Assembly (NCBI GenBank): GCA_026394015.1
Contig: JAPKZA010000272.1
Coordinates: 25,168-89,167, forward strand
DNA from: Acidobacteriota bacterium
GTDB lineage: Bacteria > Acidobacteriota > Terriglobia > Bryobacterales > Bryobacteraceae
Reading direction: 5' to 3'
Length of the DNA stretch: 64,000 nt
The first letter of the stretch is position 1, and each line of letters opens with the position of its first letter. Positions 25,916-34,670 of this stretch are shown here, one piece after another. The notes beneath the pieces were generated by a model. It did not search any database. It saw only the letters and a program-made list of their open reading frames with translations, and was not told the DNA's origin. A program made the position numbers and the translations under genes.

Positions 25916-27893
25916 TCTTTTACTCTCGTGCCTGGCTCTGGAAGCTGGCCGCCCCGCGTTTCAATATGCCTTTCACGTGGTCGGAGACGAGCCGACCTCC
26001 TGGCCCGCCATTCTCGGCTCTATCGGAATGACGCCCGCGGCCGATGGGTCGTCCAGCCTCATCGTCCTCCCCGGCGGAACCGCTGCCGCCCCGGCTTCCT
26101 GGCTCCCGCGCATTGAAGCCGGCGCACTGGTCATCATCGAAGGCGAAAGCCCCCTCGCCGAGGCCCTGGGCATCCGGCCCACCACCAAGCGCGTCCCCAC
26201 GCGAAGCGTCATCGATCGCGCCGATCCGAAACTCCCCATCGTCTGGGAAAAATCGATCGACCTGCCGCGATTTGAACTGCCGCCCGATGCGAAGGTCTAC
26301 GCCCACGAACGCTGGTCGAGCGCCCCTCTCATGGCCGGCGTCCGGCGCGGCGCCGGGGCGGTGCTCTGGCTCGCCGTCACCCCCGGCAAAGAAGGCCACG
26401 AACGCTTTCCCTACGCCCTCCAAGCCCTTACCGACCTGGGCCTCCAGCCCCCCTATCGCAGCGGTCGCCTCTGGGCCTTCTTCGATTCCTCCTACCGGCT
26501 CCGCGTGGACCCGGACTACTTCGCTGAACGCTGGCGGCGCGCCGGCATCGGAGCCCTCCACGTCGCCGCCTGGCACTATCACGACCGCGACGCCGGTCGC
26601 GACGAGTACCTCCGCAAGCTCATTGAGGCCTGCCACAGACGCGCGATCCTAGTCTACGCCTGGGTCGAACTCCCCCACGTCAGCGAACAGTTCTGGCACC
26701 AGTATCCCGAGTGGCGCGAAAAGACGGCCCTGTTGCAGGATGCCCAACTCGACTGGCGGAAGCTGATGAACCTCCAGCACCCCGATTGCGTAAAAGCCAT
26801 CGCCGGCGGCCTCTCGGACCTCGTTCGCCGCTTTGACTGGGATGGCGTCAATCTCGCCGAACTCTACTTCGAATCCCTCGAAGGCATCGACAATCCTGCC
26901 CGCTTCACGCCTTTCAACGACAACGTCCGCGCCGCCTTCCAAAGTCGTCACGGCGTCGATCCGCTCGCCATCGTCAAGGAAAAGAACCACGAACTCCGCA
27001 GCGCCTGGCTTGACTACCGAGCCCATCTCGCCCAACAGATGCAGGAAGAATGGCTCTTCCGCATCGAAGCCGAGCGCAAGCAAAAGCCCTATCTCGATAT
27101 CGTGCTCACCCACGTCGACGACCGGTTCGATACCCGCATGCGCGAACTCATCGGTGCCGACGCCGGTCGTCTCCTGCCGCTCCTCGAAGACCACGATTTC
27201 ACTTTCCTCATCGAAGATCCCGCCACCATCTGGCACCTCGGGCCGCAACGCTATCCGCAGATCGCCGAGAAGTACCGTCCCCTCACCACGCATCGCGAAA
27301 AGCTGGCCATCGACATCAACATCGTCGAACGCTACCAGGACGTCTACCCCACCAAGCAGCAAACCGGTACCGAACTCTTTCAACTCGTGCACCTCTCCTC
27401 GAAGGCCTTCAGCCGCGTCGCCCTCTATTTTGAGAATTCGATTCTGGCGCAGGACCTGCCGCTGCTCGCCTCCTCCTCTGCCGATGTCCAACGCGTTGAA
27501 AGAGTCGCCAACCGCCTTGTCCTAGAAACCCAGCGGGGCGTTGGCATCCCCTGGCATGGCCCGGCCATGGTCAACGGCCGCGTCTGGCCCATCGCCGACG
27601 AAACAACTTTGTGGCTTCCCCCTGGACCCGTCGCGGTCGAAACCTCGTCCACGGAACCGCCCCTCCGCGTACTCGATTTCAATGGCGATCTAAAATCCGC
27701 CGCCGTCCAGGGCGGTTCCGTGGATCTGGCTTACCAAAGTGCCGGCCGGGCCATCGCGATCCTCGATCGGAGGCCAGTCAGCATCGAGATCGATGGTGCC
27801 CCGGCCCAACCGACGCTTCTCGAGGCCGCTCCCGGACGTTATGCCCTTTTACTCCCCCGTGGCCAACACTTAGTCACTTTCTGCGCCCGCTAA
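25899..27893 (+). CDS. Exported TIM-barrel glycoside-hydrolase-like protein
   Basis: 664 residues from the ATG at 25899 inside the end of the TPR gene; this start gives a clean signal peptide (MRLLVSLLLSCLALEAG). Residues about 20-190 form an alpha/beta domain of unknown type. Residues about 200-480 resemble the hydrolase half of PgaB-like proteins: AERWRRAGIGALHVAAWHYHD, ILVYAWVELPHV, LMNLQHPDCVKAI and FDWDGVNLAELYFES with acidic residues in the right place. The C-terminus (about 500-664) is beta-rich. Overlap with a TPR/barrel gene suggests it trims or modifies an exported polysaccharide. Confidence 0.7.
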   Translation: MRLLVSLLLSCLALEAGRPAFQYAFHVVGDEPTSWPAILGSIGMTPAADGSSSLIVLPGGTAAAPASWLPRIEAGALVIIEGESPLAEALGIRPTTKRVPTRSVIDRADPKLPIVWEKSIDLPRFELPPDAKVYAHERWSSAPLMAGVRRGAGAVLWLAVTPGKEGHERFPYALQALTDLGLQPPYRSGRLWAFFDSSYRLRVDPDYFAERWRRAGIGALHVAAWHYHDRDAGRDEYLRKLIEACHRRAILVYAWVELPHVSEQFWHQYPEWREKTALLQDAQLDWRKLMNLQHPDCVKAIAGGLSDLVRRFDWDGVNLAELYFESLEGIDNPARFTPFNDNVRAAFQSRHGVDPLAIVKEKNHELRSAWLDYRAHLAQQMQEEWLFRIEAERKQKPYLDIVLTHVDDRFDTRMRELIGADAGRLLPLLEDHDFTFLIEDPATIWHLGPQRYPQIAEKYRPLTTHREKLAIDINIVERYQDVYPTKQQTGTELFQLVHLSSKAFSRVALYFENSILAQDLPLLASSSADVQRVERVANRLVLETQRGVGIPWHGPAMVNGRVWPIADETTLWLPPGPVAVETSSTEPPLRVLDFNGDLKSAAVQGGSVDLAYQSAGRAIAILDRRPVSIEIDGAPAQPTLLEAAPGRYALLLPRGQHLVTFCAR

Positions 27894-28765
27894 CGGACGA
27901 CCGCTTCCAGTTGCAGCAAGGACGACGCCGGCGCCGGAGCAGCACCCAACTCCTCCGCCCGATCCACACCCTTCACCGTAATCGTGAATCGCCCGCTATC
28001 GTTGCGCACGATGAATCCCTGTTCTTTCAAATACCAAATCGTGAATTCGAGGTGCTCGCGAGGAATCCCCAACATCTCCTCCATCTCCTGAATCGGCACG
28101 CCGGGCTGGTCCGGTTCCCGCATCCGTTTCAGGTACAACATGGACAAAATCCCTTGCCGCTTCTCCTTCTCCGCGCCGACCCCGCCGGAAGCCGTTTGGG
28201 AGTTAAATATCCGCCACTGCTTCTTCTCCATGCGCGTCCGTTCCACATCGTACGCCGCCCGTTGCACCGGATCCGCCAACACCCGATACGCCCGGACCAA
28301 AGCCCTGAATAGCTCCTCCCCGCCGGTCTCCAGATTGTCCGGATGGTAACGAGACGCCAGAATGCGATACACGCGATGGACCGTCTCCGGCTCCGCCTTC
28401 GGATGGATCTGCATGAATTCGTAGAGGTCTAACTCCTGCTCCGGAGCATTTGCCGCCGCGTGCGCGTGGAACGAGATCCCCGCCTTATAAAGCTTCCCCA
28501 CCGGACTCGCCCACATCACGACGCCCTGCGGTCGGCCCGGTCCGGATGCCACAGACGTCGGCGCGCCTTCCACCAGCACCGTCTGCCCGACCCGCAACTC
28601 TACCGGCGCCAGGATCCCTAACCCGCCCTGCGAGAAGTTCTCCACCCGCGCCGGAACCCGCTGCCACTTGCCAGTCGTGAGCTCCAGCCAGAGCTGAATC
28701 TCCATACTCGCAGGGGCCGGAAGCCGGGAGCGACGACGGCGTTCTTCGACCGATTCTTTGTCCAT
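27890..28765 (-). CDS. PilZ - DnaJ domain - winged-helix fusion protein
   Basis: 291 residues in three parts. A PilZ-like domain (about 10-105) has RRRRSRLP and the VENFSQGGLGI motif. A J domain (about 110-175) has DLYEFMQIHPKAEPETV and the HPD tripeptide in SRYHPDNLE, needed to stimulate Hsp70. A winged-helix-like segment (about 220-270) reads IQEMEEMLGIPREHLEFTIWYLKEQGF. There is no signal peptide. It could link c-di-GMP to chaperone activity, but that is inference. It converges with the TIM-barrel gene, overlapping 4 bases. Confidence 0.75.
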   Translation of the reverse strand: MDKESVEERRRRSRLPAPASMEIQLWLELTTGKWQRVPARVENFSQGGLGILAPVELRVGQTVLVEGAPTSVASGPGRPQGVVMWASPVGKLYKAGISFHAHAAANAPEQELDLYEFMQIHPKAEPETVHRVYRILASRYHPDNLETGGEELFRALVRAYRVLADPVQRAAYDVERTRMEKKQWRIFNSQTASGGVGAEKEKRQGILSMLYLKRMREPDQPGVPIQEMEEMLGIPREHLEFTIWYLKEQGFIVRNDSGRFTITVKGVDRAEELGAAPAPASSLLQLEAVVR

Positions 28766-28826
28766 TTCCCTTCACTTCGGCAAACTCTCGCAAAACGTGA
28801 GGGAATAGGGCCAACCTCCAAGCGGC

Positions 28827-29459
28827 CTAAGGTTGAACAATCCTCTGCACTTGCACCTTGTCCCCCGGGCAGAGCGAAACCCGATGCGCCAGCGGTCGCT
28901 GCGAGGAATCAAAAAAAGTTTGCGTGATTCGAAGAAAGGCACCGCCCTGCACCACCACCGCCTCGATCGTCTCCTTCGCAAAAACCCCCTCCACGCTTAA
29001 CCAACCGAGCAGCGGCGTCGATCCGATCTTCCGCAACTCCCGCTCGTTTGCCACCGGAAGCCAAATCTGCTCCTCGATCATTCGCGTCGTCCCGGAACTC
29101 CAAACCCGCGCCACCAGGCCGCAAGTCTGGCCCGCCATCGGCTCCGGAATCACCGCCCCCGCCGCGAACATCTGCGTCGCTACCAGCCGCCCCGTGAGTT
29201 TACCCTTGAACAGGTCATGGGGGTCCTGCAGCCGTTGCCCCCCGGTTGTGCTGGGCGCGACAAACGTCCCGGATCCAACCCGACGGATCACGAAGCCTTC
29301 TTGCTGCAACATCAAAACGGCATGCCGGGCGGTCATCAGGCTGACTTCATACTTTGTCGCCAAGTCCCGCTCGGACGCTAATTTGTCCCCGGGTTGGAGC
29401 TTGCCGGAACGAATTTGCTCCAGAATTATTTGATGGATTCGAACATAAGCGGCCGCCAT
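28827..29459 (-). CDS. GntR-family regulator with UTRA-type domain (HutC subfamily)
   Basis: 210 residues. The N-terminal winged helix has ILEQIRSGKLQPGDKLASER, the recognition helix VSLMTARHAVLML and the QQEGFVIRRVGSGTFV wing. The C-terminal effector domain (about 75-210) fits UTRA, which binds sugars or amino acid derivatives. It is divergent from the sugar isomerase gene, with 36 bases between them holding a palindrome typical of this subfamily. It probably represses itself and the isomerase/antiporter unit. Confidence 0.9.
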   Translation of the reverse strand: MAAAYVRIHQIILEQIRSGKLQPGDKLASERDLATKYEVSLMTARHAVLMLQQEGFVIRRVGSGTFVAPSTTGGQRLQDPHDLFKGKLTGRLVATQMFAAGAVIPEPMAGQTCGLVARVWSSGTTRMIEEQIWLPVANERELRKIGSTPLLGWLSVEGVFAKETIEAVVVQGGAFLRITQTFFDSSQRPLAHRVSLCPGDKVQVQRIVQP

Positions 29460-29468
29460 GAGGAAAGT

Positions 29469-29483
29469 GCTATAGAGTATAGC
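29469..29483. promoter_or_regulatory. Candidate GntR operator
   Basis: GCTATA-GAG-TATAGC is a perfect 6-base dyad with a 3-base centre in the 36-base gap between the divergent GntR gene and the isomerase gene. Size, symmetry and position fit a GntR/HutC-type operator. Confidence 0.55.
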
Positions 29484-29495
29484 TAATTACGCCTC

Positions 29496-30386
29496 ATGTC
29501 CACCATGCCCCTTTTATTGCACTCCGTCAGCTACTCCGGTTCCTGGGGACAAGCGGCGCTCTCCACCGAACAGTTCGTCGCCAAGGCCGCCTCTCTTGGT
29601 TTCCAGGGCACCATGCTGATGGCCAAGCGTCCCCACCTCAGCTTGCTCGATTTTGACGTCGCCCGCCGTCGCGAACTGCGGCAACAGCTCGCCGCCGCTG
29701 GCCTCACCCACAACGTACTCGCCGGCTACACCAACTTCACGGCCGACCTCGAACACGCCGAAATCCCGCAGCGCGAAATGCAGATTCACTACGTCGAATC
29801 GCTCGCGCAGCTCGGCGCCGACATCGGCGCGCCGCTCGTCCGCATCTTTACCGGTTACGAACACCCCGCCCTGCCCTTCACCGCCCAATGGCGCCTGATT
29901 GTAGATGCGCTCCGCGAATGCGCCCGCCGCGCCGCTCCCCACGGCGTCACCCTCGTCCTCCAGAATCACCACGACGTCGCCGTCGGCTATGAAAGCTTCC
30001 GCGATCTTCTCCTCGAAGTGAACGAACCCAATCTCCGCGCCGGCTTTGACGCCTGGGCCCCGGCCCTGCACGGCGACGACCTCGCCCAAGCCGCCGCCAG
30101 CCTAGCCCCTCTGATGGTCCACACAACCGTCGCCGATTACCTCCGCAAGCCCCGCTATCGTTACGAACCCCAACTCGTTAACTACGTCGCCACCACCCCC
30201 TACGTCCAGGCCGTCCCCTTCGGCGAAGGGTTCATCGACTACCGGGCCTTTTTCGCCGCAGCCATTCGCGGTGGCTTCGCCGGCAGCGTCGCTTACGAAA
30301 TGTGTTCCCCCCTCGTCGGAGGCGGCAGCGAAGAAAATCTCGATCGTTATGCCCGCTCGTTCGTCGAGTGGATGCGCCAAGCATGA
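29496..30386 (+). CDS. Sugar phosphate isomerase/epimerase-like TIM barrel (AP-endonuclease 2 superfamily)
   Basis: 296 residues. The xylose-isomerase-like TIM barrel is recognised by ALSTEQFVAKAASLGFQGT, GAPLVRIFTG, the metal-side segment VTLVLQNHHDVAVG, the AGFDAWAPALHG strand and VAYEMCSPL. Members isomerise or epimerise ketoses and inositols. Substrate unknown, but a divergent GntR regulator suggests an inducible catabolic role. Its stop overlaps the antiporter start as ATGA. Confidence 0.82.
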   Translation: MSTMPLLLHSVSYSGSWGQAALSTEQFVAKAASLGFQGTMLMAKRPHLSLLDFDVARRRELRQQLAAAGLTHNVLAGYTNFTADLEHAEIPQREMQIHYVESLAQLGADIGAPLVRIFTGYEHPALPFTAQWRLIVDALRECARRAAPHGVTLVLQNHHDVAVGYESFRDLLLEVNEPNLRAGFDAWAPALHGDDLAQAAASLAPLMVHTTVADYLRKPRYRYEPQLVNYVATTPYVQAVPFGEGFIDYRAFFAAAIRGGFAGSVAYEMCSPLVGGGSEENLDRYARSFVEWMRQA

Positions 30387-31579
30387 GTGCTCAGGGCAGT
30401 TCCGAACTGCCGATGGCGATGCTGCTCGTCTTCGGCACCGCGAAGATCATGGGCGAGATCTTCGAACGGCTCCGCATGCCGAATATCGTCGGCGAAATCA
30501 TCGCCGGAGTCGTGCTCGGGGCCAGTGTGCTCAACTGGGTTGACCCCCGCCAAACGGCCGAGCTCGCCGACCTCGGGGTGATCTTCCTGCTGTTCCGTGT
30601 CGGGCTCGAAGTGAAAGCCTCGGATCTCGTCAAGGTCGGTCGCGTCGCCTCCCTTGTCGCGCTCCTGGGTGTACTCCTGCCGTTAGCCATGGGCTACGGC
30701 ATCTACATCTACAACGGCTCCAACCAGATCGAGGCGCTCTTCGTAGGCACCGCCATGGTGGCGACTTCGGTCGGTATCACCGCCCAGGTTCTCGCCTCCA
30801 AAGGCCTGCTCAACGTCCGCGCCAGCCGCATCATTCTCGCCGCCGCGGTGATCGACGACATCCTCGGCCTCATCGTCCTCGCCATCGTTTCCAGCCTCGC
30901 CAAAGGCGAAATCAACATCCTCCAGTTGACGACCACGGCCGGCATCTCCATCGGCTTCACCATCTTCGTGCTCAGCGTCGGCACGAAGACGATGGAGCGT
31001 CTTCTGCCCCGCGTGCAGAAGCGGCTTCGCGGCGGCGAGTCGCAGTTTTCGCTGGCCATGATTCTGCTCTTCGCGCTGGCCGTTTTCGCTACCTACGCCG
31101 GCGTCGCCGCCATCATCGGCGCGTTCCTGGCCGGCGTCGCGCTTTCTGATTCGGTCTCCCGCCGCGTGCACGATCTCGCGCAGGGCGTCACTGAACTGCT
31201 CGTGCCCTTCTTCCTCGCCGGCATCGGGATGGCGCTGGACGTCCGCGTGCTCCAGCATCCGCAAACGCTCCTGCTGGCTGCCGTCATCACCGCCGCCGCC
31301 GTCGTTTCGAAAATCCTCGGCTGCGGCCTGGGAGCCCTTTCGCTCGGCTGGCCGGACGCCCGCCGCATTGGTGCCGGCATGGTCCCGCGAGGCGAGGTCG
31401 GCATGGTGGTCGCGCAGATCGGCGCCGGCATCGGCACCGTCTCCCAAACCACCTACAGCGTCGTTGTCATCATGGCCGTCATGACCACCCTCATCGCCCC
31501 TCTACTCATCAACGTCACCTTTCGTTCCCTCGGCCAGATGCCCGTCGACCCCGACGACGTCCCGATTAGAATTGAATAA
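30383..31579 (+). CDS. Cation:proton antiporter (CPA2/Kef type)
   Basis: 398 residues with about 11-12 membrane helices. The CPA2 pattern starts with LRMPNIVGEIIAGVVLGASV, then LGVIFLLFRVGLEVKASDLV, AAAVIDDILGLIVLAI with the ion-binding aspartates, and the late RGEVGMVVAQIGAG. No cytosolic TrkA-N domain is attached, so it is the short NapA/Kef-core type exchanging Na+ or K+ for H+. Coupling to a sugar isomerase through ATGA is unusual. Confidence 0.88.
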   Translation: MSAQGSSELPMAMLLVFGTAKIMGEIFERLRMPNIVGEIIAGVVLGASVLNWVDPRQTAELADLGVIFLLFRVGLEVKASDLVKVGRVASLVALLGVLLPLAMGYGIYIYNGSNQIEALFVGTAMVATSVGITAQVLASKGLLNVRASRIILAAAVIDDILGLIVLAIVSSLAKGEINILQLTTTAGISIGFTIFVLSVGTKTMERLLPRVQKRLRGGESQFSLAMILLFALAVFATYAGVAAIIGAFLAGVALSDSVSRRVHDLAQGVTELLVPFFLAGIGMALDVRVLQHPQTLLLAAVITAAAVVSKILGCGLGALSLGWPDARRIGAGMVPRGEVGMVVAQIGAGIGTVSQTTYSVVVIMAVMTTLIAPLLINVTFRSLGQMPVDPDDVPIRIE

Positions 31580-31582
31580 CGC

Positions 31583-32287
31583 ATGTTGATCGAACTGGCG
31601 ACGCTCACAGCATTAGGGTTCACCAACCTCGTCGGCCCCACCCATCACGTCCAAGGCATCGATGTCGAAGGCGAGTTCGTCTGGGTCTCGGCTGTCGAAA
31701 AAGCCACCCACAAAGGCTTCCTCTCCCGCTTTAACGCTAAGACCGGCCAGCGCCTCGCCATGGTCGAAGTGCAGGACGGCGAACGCTACCATCCCGGCGG
31801 CCTCCAACTCTCGGGCGACTCGATTTGGCTGCCCGTCGCCGAATATCGGCGCGAGTCCAGCGCCTGGATTCAGAAGCGCAACAAACACACCCTGGCGCTC
31901 GAAGCCCAGTTCCCCGTCGCCGATCACATCGGCTGCGTCGCCATCAGCAACGGCGTCATCTGGGGCGGCAACTGGGACTCCCGCCACTTCTATCGCTGGC
32001 GTCCCGACGGCTCTCTGATCGACAAGCGCCCCAATTCAACGGGAACCGGCTTTCAAGATTTAAAGCTCCGCGACGGATCCCTGATCGGCAACGGAGTGAA
32101 GACCCCAACCTCCGGCACGATCGAATGGCTTCATCCGGAGTCGCTCACCGTCCAACGCTCGATCTCGACCGGAAGAACCGATCGCAACGTCCGCTACTCG
32201 AACGAAGGCATGGCCATCGACAAAGACATTCTGTATCTCCTCCCCGAAGACGATCCCAGTCGTCTGTTCCGCTTCCGCCTACCCTGA
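31583..32287 (+). CDS. Beta-propeller-like protein of unknown function
   Basis: 234 residues rich in strand repeats (VEGEFVWVSAVEKATHKGFL, GDSIWLPVAEYRRESS, NGVIWGGNWDSRHFYRW), resembling half of a small propeller or an NHL-like sheet. The HHVQGIDV, HPGGLQLSG and NEGMAIDKD segments may line an active face. There is no clear signal peptide, although the N-terminus is mildly hydrophobic. It starts 3 bases after the antiporter stop and precedes a sulfatase gene by 15 bases. Confidence 0.55.
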   Translation: MLIELATLTALGFTNLVGPTHHVQGIDVEGEFVWVSAVEKATHKGFLSRFNAKTGQRLAMVEVQDGERYHPGGLQLSGDSIWLPVAEYRRESSAWIQKRNKHTLALEAQFPVADHIGCVAISNGVIWGGNWDSRHFYRWRPDGSLIDKRPNSTGTGFQDLKLRDGSLIGNGVKTPTSGTIEWLHPESLTVQRSISTGRTDRNVRYSNEGMAIDKDILYLLPEDDPSRLFRFRLP

Positions 32288-32302
32288 TATTCTTACCAAG
32301 CC

Positions 32303-33946
32303 ATGCTCAACCGCCGCCAATTCCTCGCCGCCGCTTCCGCCGCTGCATCCGCCGCCCCCTCCTCCCGCCCTAACGTCATCCTCATCATGAGCGACGACCA
32401 AGGCTACGGAGACCTCTCCCTCCATGGCAACCCAAACCTGCAGACCCCCGGTCTCGATGCGATTGCCAAGGCCGGAGCCCAGTTCACCCAGTTCCAAGTC
32501 TGCCCCGTCTGCTCGCCCACCCGCTCCAGCCTGCTCACCGGGCGCTATAACTACCGCACCGGCGTCGTCGATACCTACCTCGGCCGCTCGCTGATGGACC
32601 CCAAGGAAACCACGATCGCCGAAGTCCTCCGCGGCGCCGGCTACCGCACCGGAATCTTCGGTAAATGGCATCTCGGCGACAACTATCCGATGCGCGCCAT
32701 CGACCAGGGCTTCGACGATTCCCTCGTCGCTAACGGCGGCGGCCTCGCTCAGCCCGGCGACCCGCCTCCCGGCAACAGCTACACCGACCCCGTGCTGCGC
32801 CGCAACGGCAAGTACGAAAAGACGAAGGGCTACTGCACCGATATCTTCTTCCGCGAAGCCGCCCGTTTCGTCGAAGCAAACCAAACGAAGCCATTTTTCC
32901 TTTACATCCCCACCAACGCGCCCCACACCCCGCTGCAAATCGACGAGAGCTACGTGAAATCGTTTCGCGGGCAGGGCCTTGACGACACCACCGCCAAAGT
33001 CTACGGCATGGTCAGGAACCTCGACGAAAACGTCGCCCAACTCCAAAGCCTGCTCACCCGTCTCAACCTGCGCGAAAACACGCTCTTCATCTTTCTCACC
33101 GACAACGGCCCCCAGCAAAAACGCTATAACGCCGGCATGCGCGGCCTGAAAGGAACCGTCTACCAGGGCGGCATCCGCGTCCCCTGTTTCGTCCAATGGC
33201 CCGCCAAGGTGAAGCCCGGTCTCATGATCGACCGCATCGCCGCCCATATCGACCTCTTCCCCACCATCCTCGCCGCCTGTGGGGTGAAGGCTCCCAAGGT
33301 CGCTCTGGATGGTCGCAGCCTGCTCCCGCTCCTCAGTGGAGCTACCCCCGCGTGGCCCGATCGGACCCTCCACACGCAGTGGCACCGCGGCGACGAACCC
33401 CAACTCTTCCGCGACCATGCCGCGCGCACCCAGCGCTGGAAACTGGTCAAGGGCAAGGAACTCTACAACCTCGATGCCGACCCCGCCGAGGCCAACGACA
33501 TCGCCGCCAAACAGCCCGAAGTCGTCGCCCGCCTCCGTCGCGAAACGGAGGAATGGTTCCGCAGCGTCTCCGCCTCCCGCGGCGGCTACGCCCCTCCCCG
33601 CATCGCCATCGGCGCCCCGCAAGAAAATCCCGTGCTCCTCACCCGGCAGGATTGGCGCGGCCCTCGGGCGAGTTGGGACGCCGAAGGCATCGGCTACTGG
33701 GAAGTCGATGTCCGGCGCGCGGGCACCTACGATATGGAACTGAAATTCGTCGCCGCCGCCGCCGCCGGCCAAGCCGTCGTCAAGCTGGGTGCCACCGAAA
33801 AAACAGTGTCCTTCCCCGCGGGGGCCTCGAGCGCCATGTTGACCGGCGTCAAGCTCCGCCCCGGCCCCGGTCGCCTGGAGCCGGTCCTGCGCATCGACGG
33901 GAAAGATCGTGGCGTCCAGTACGTCGAGATAAAGAAGCTAACCTAG
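32303..33946 (+). CDS. Tat-exported sulfatase
   Basis: 547 residues. The N-terminus MLNRRQFLAAASAAA is a Tat-like signal. The alkaline-phosphatase fold follows, with metal aspartates D31/D32 (MSDDQGYGD) and the formylglycine signature C70-S-P-T-R74, within PVCSPTRSSLLTGR. The later FGKWHLGD, PFFLYIPTNAPHTP and LTDNGPQQ are typical of arylsulfatases. Maturation needs a formylglycine-generating enzyme, not seen here. A C-terminal 120-residue beta domain probably binds carbohydrate. It may desulfate polysaccharides. Confidence 0.9.
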   Translation: MLNRRQFLAAASAAASAAPSSRPNVILIMSDDQGYGDLSLHGNPNLQTPGLDAIAKAGAQFTQFQVCPVCSPTRSSLLTGRYNYRTGVVDTYLGRSLMDPKETTIAEVLRGAGYRTGIFGKWHLGDNYPMRAIDQGFDDSLVANGGGLAQPGDPPPGNSYTDPVLRRNGKYEKTKGYCTDIFFREAARFVEANQTKPFFLYIPTNAPHTPLQIDESYVKSFRGQGLDDTTAKVYGMVRNLDENVAQLQSLLTRLNLRENTLFIFLTDNGPQQKRYNAGMRGLKGTVYQGGIRVPCFVQWPAKVKPGLMIDRIAAHIDLFPTILAACGVKAPKVALDGRSLLPLLSGATPAWPDRTLHTQWHRGDEPQLFRDHAARTQRWKLVKGKELYNLDADPAEANDIAAKQPEVVARLRRETEEWFRSVSASRGGYAPPRIAIGAPQENPVLLTRQDWRGPRASWDAEGIGYWEVDVRRAGTYDMELKFVAAAAAGQAVVKLGATEKTVSFPAGASSAMLTGVKLRPGPGRLEPVLRIDGKDRGVQYVEIKKLT

Positions 33947-33957
33947 AGGTTCCACCC

Positions 33958-34659
33958 ATGCTCTCTCTGAACCTCGAAGGCAAAGTCGTCATCGTAACCG
34001 GGGCCAGCGGCGCGCTCGGCGTCGCCGTCACCAAAGCGTTTCTCGAAGCCGGTGCCCGCGTCGTCGGCGTCGACCGGCTCCCCCGCTCGAAAAGCCCCGA
34101 TCACCCCGCGCTCACCCACGTCGCCGTGGCCCTCGAAGACTTCGCCGCCGTCGATCATTTGGTCAACGACGTCATGCTCATTCGCGGGCGCATCGACGCC
34201 GTCGTCCACCTCGTCGGCGGCTTCGCCGGCGGGCTACGGATTGAAGAAACCGGCGACGACGTTTGGGACAAAATGTTCGCCGTCAACCTCCGCCCCGCCA
34301 TCCATCTGGCCCGCGCCGTCATCCCCGTCATGCGCACCGCCAAGCGAGGCGCGTTCCTCGCCATCGGCAGTCCGGCCGCCATCGACGCTACCCCCAACGT
34401 CGGTGCCTACGCCGCCGCCAAGGCCGGCCTCATCTCCCTCATCAAAACCATCGCCGTCGAAAATCGCGACCGCCAAATCCGCGCCAACGTCATCGCCCCC
34501 GGCACCCTCGATACCCACGCCAACCGCACCGCCGACCCCGACTACGATTCCACTCGCTGGGTCCAACTCCCGAACCTCGCCAGCCTCCTCGTCTGGCTCG
34601 TCAGCGACGCCGGCTCGGAAGTCACCGGGGCCGTGCTACCCCTGCCCGGAAGAGAATAA
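33958..34659 (+). CDS. Short-chain dehydrogenase/reductase
   Basis: 233 residues. The classical SDR layout has cofactor motif TGASGALG (about 14-21), a catalytic serine in AIGSPAAI and YxxxK as YAAAK. The product is NAD(P)H-dependent oxidoreduction of an alcohol or ketone; substrate unknown. The ATG at 33958 lies 12 bases after the sulfatase stop. Confidence 0.88.
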   Translation: MLSLNLEGKVVIVTGASGALGVAVTKAFLEAGARVVGVDRLPRSKSPDHPALTHVAVALEDFAAVDHLVNDVMLIRGRIDAVVHLVGGFAGGLRIEETGDDVWDKMFAVNLRPAIHLARAVIPVMRTAKRGAFLAIGSPAAIDATPNVGAYAAAKAGLISLIKTIAVENRDRQIRANVIAPGTLDTHANRTADPDYDSTRWVQLPNLASLLVWLVSDAGSEVTGAVLPLPGRE

Positions 34660-34670
34660 ACTCGTCTTCT

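Noticed and set aside
32279..33772. 497-codon minus-strand frame opposite the sulfatase
   Set aside because: It has no motifs and an acidic low-complexity composition; the sulfatase signature is on the plus strand.
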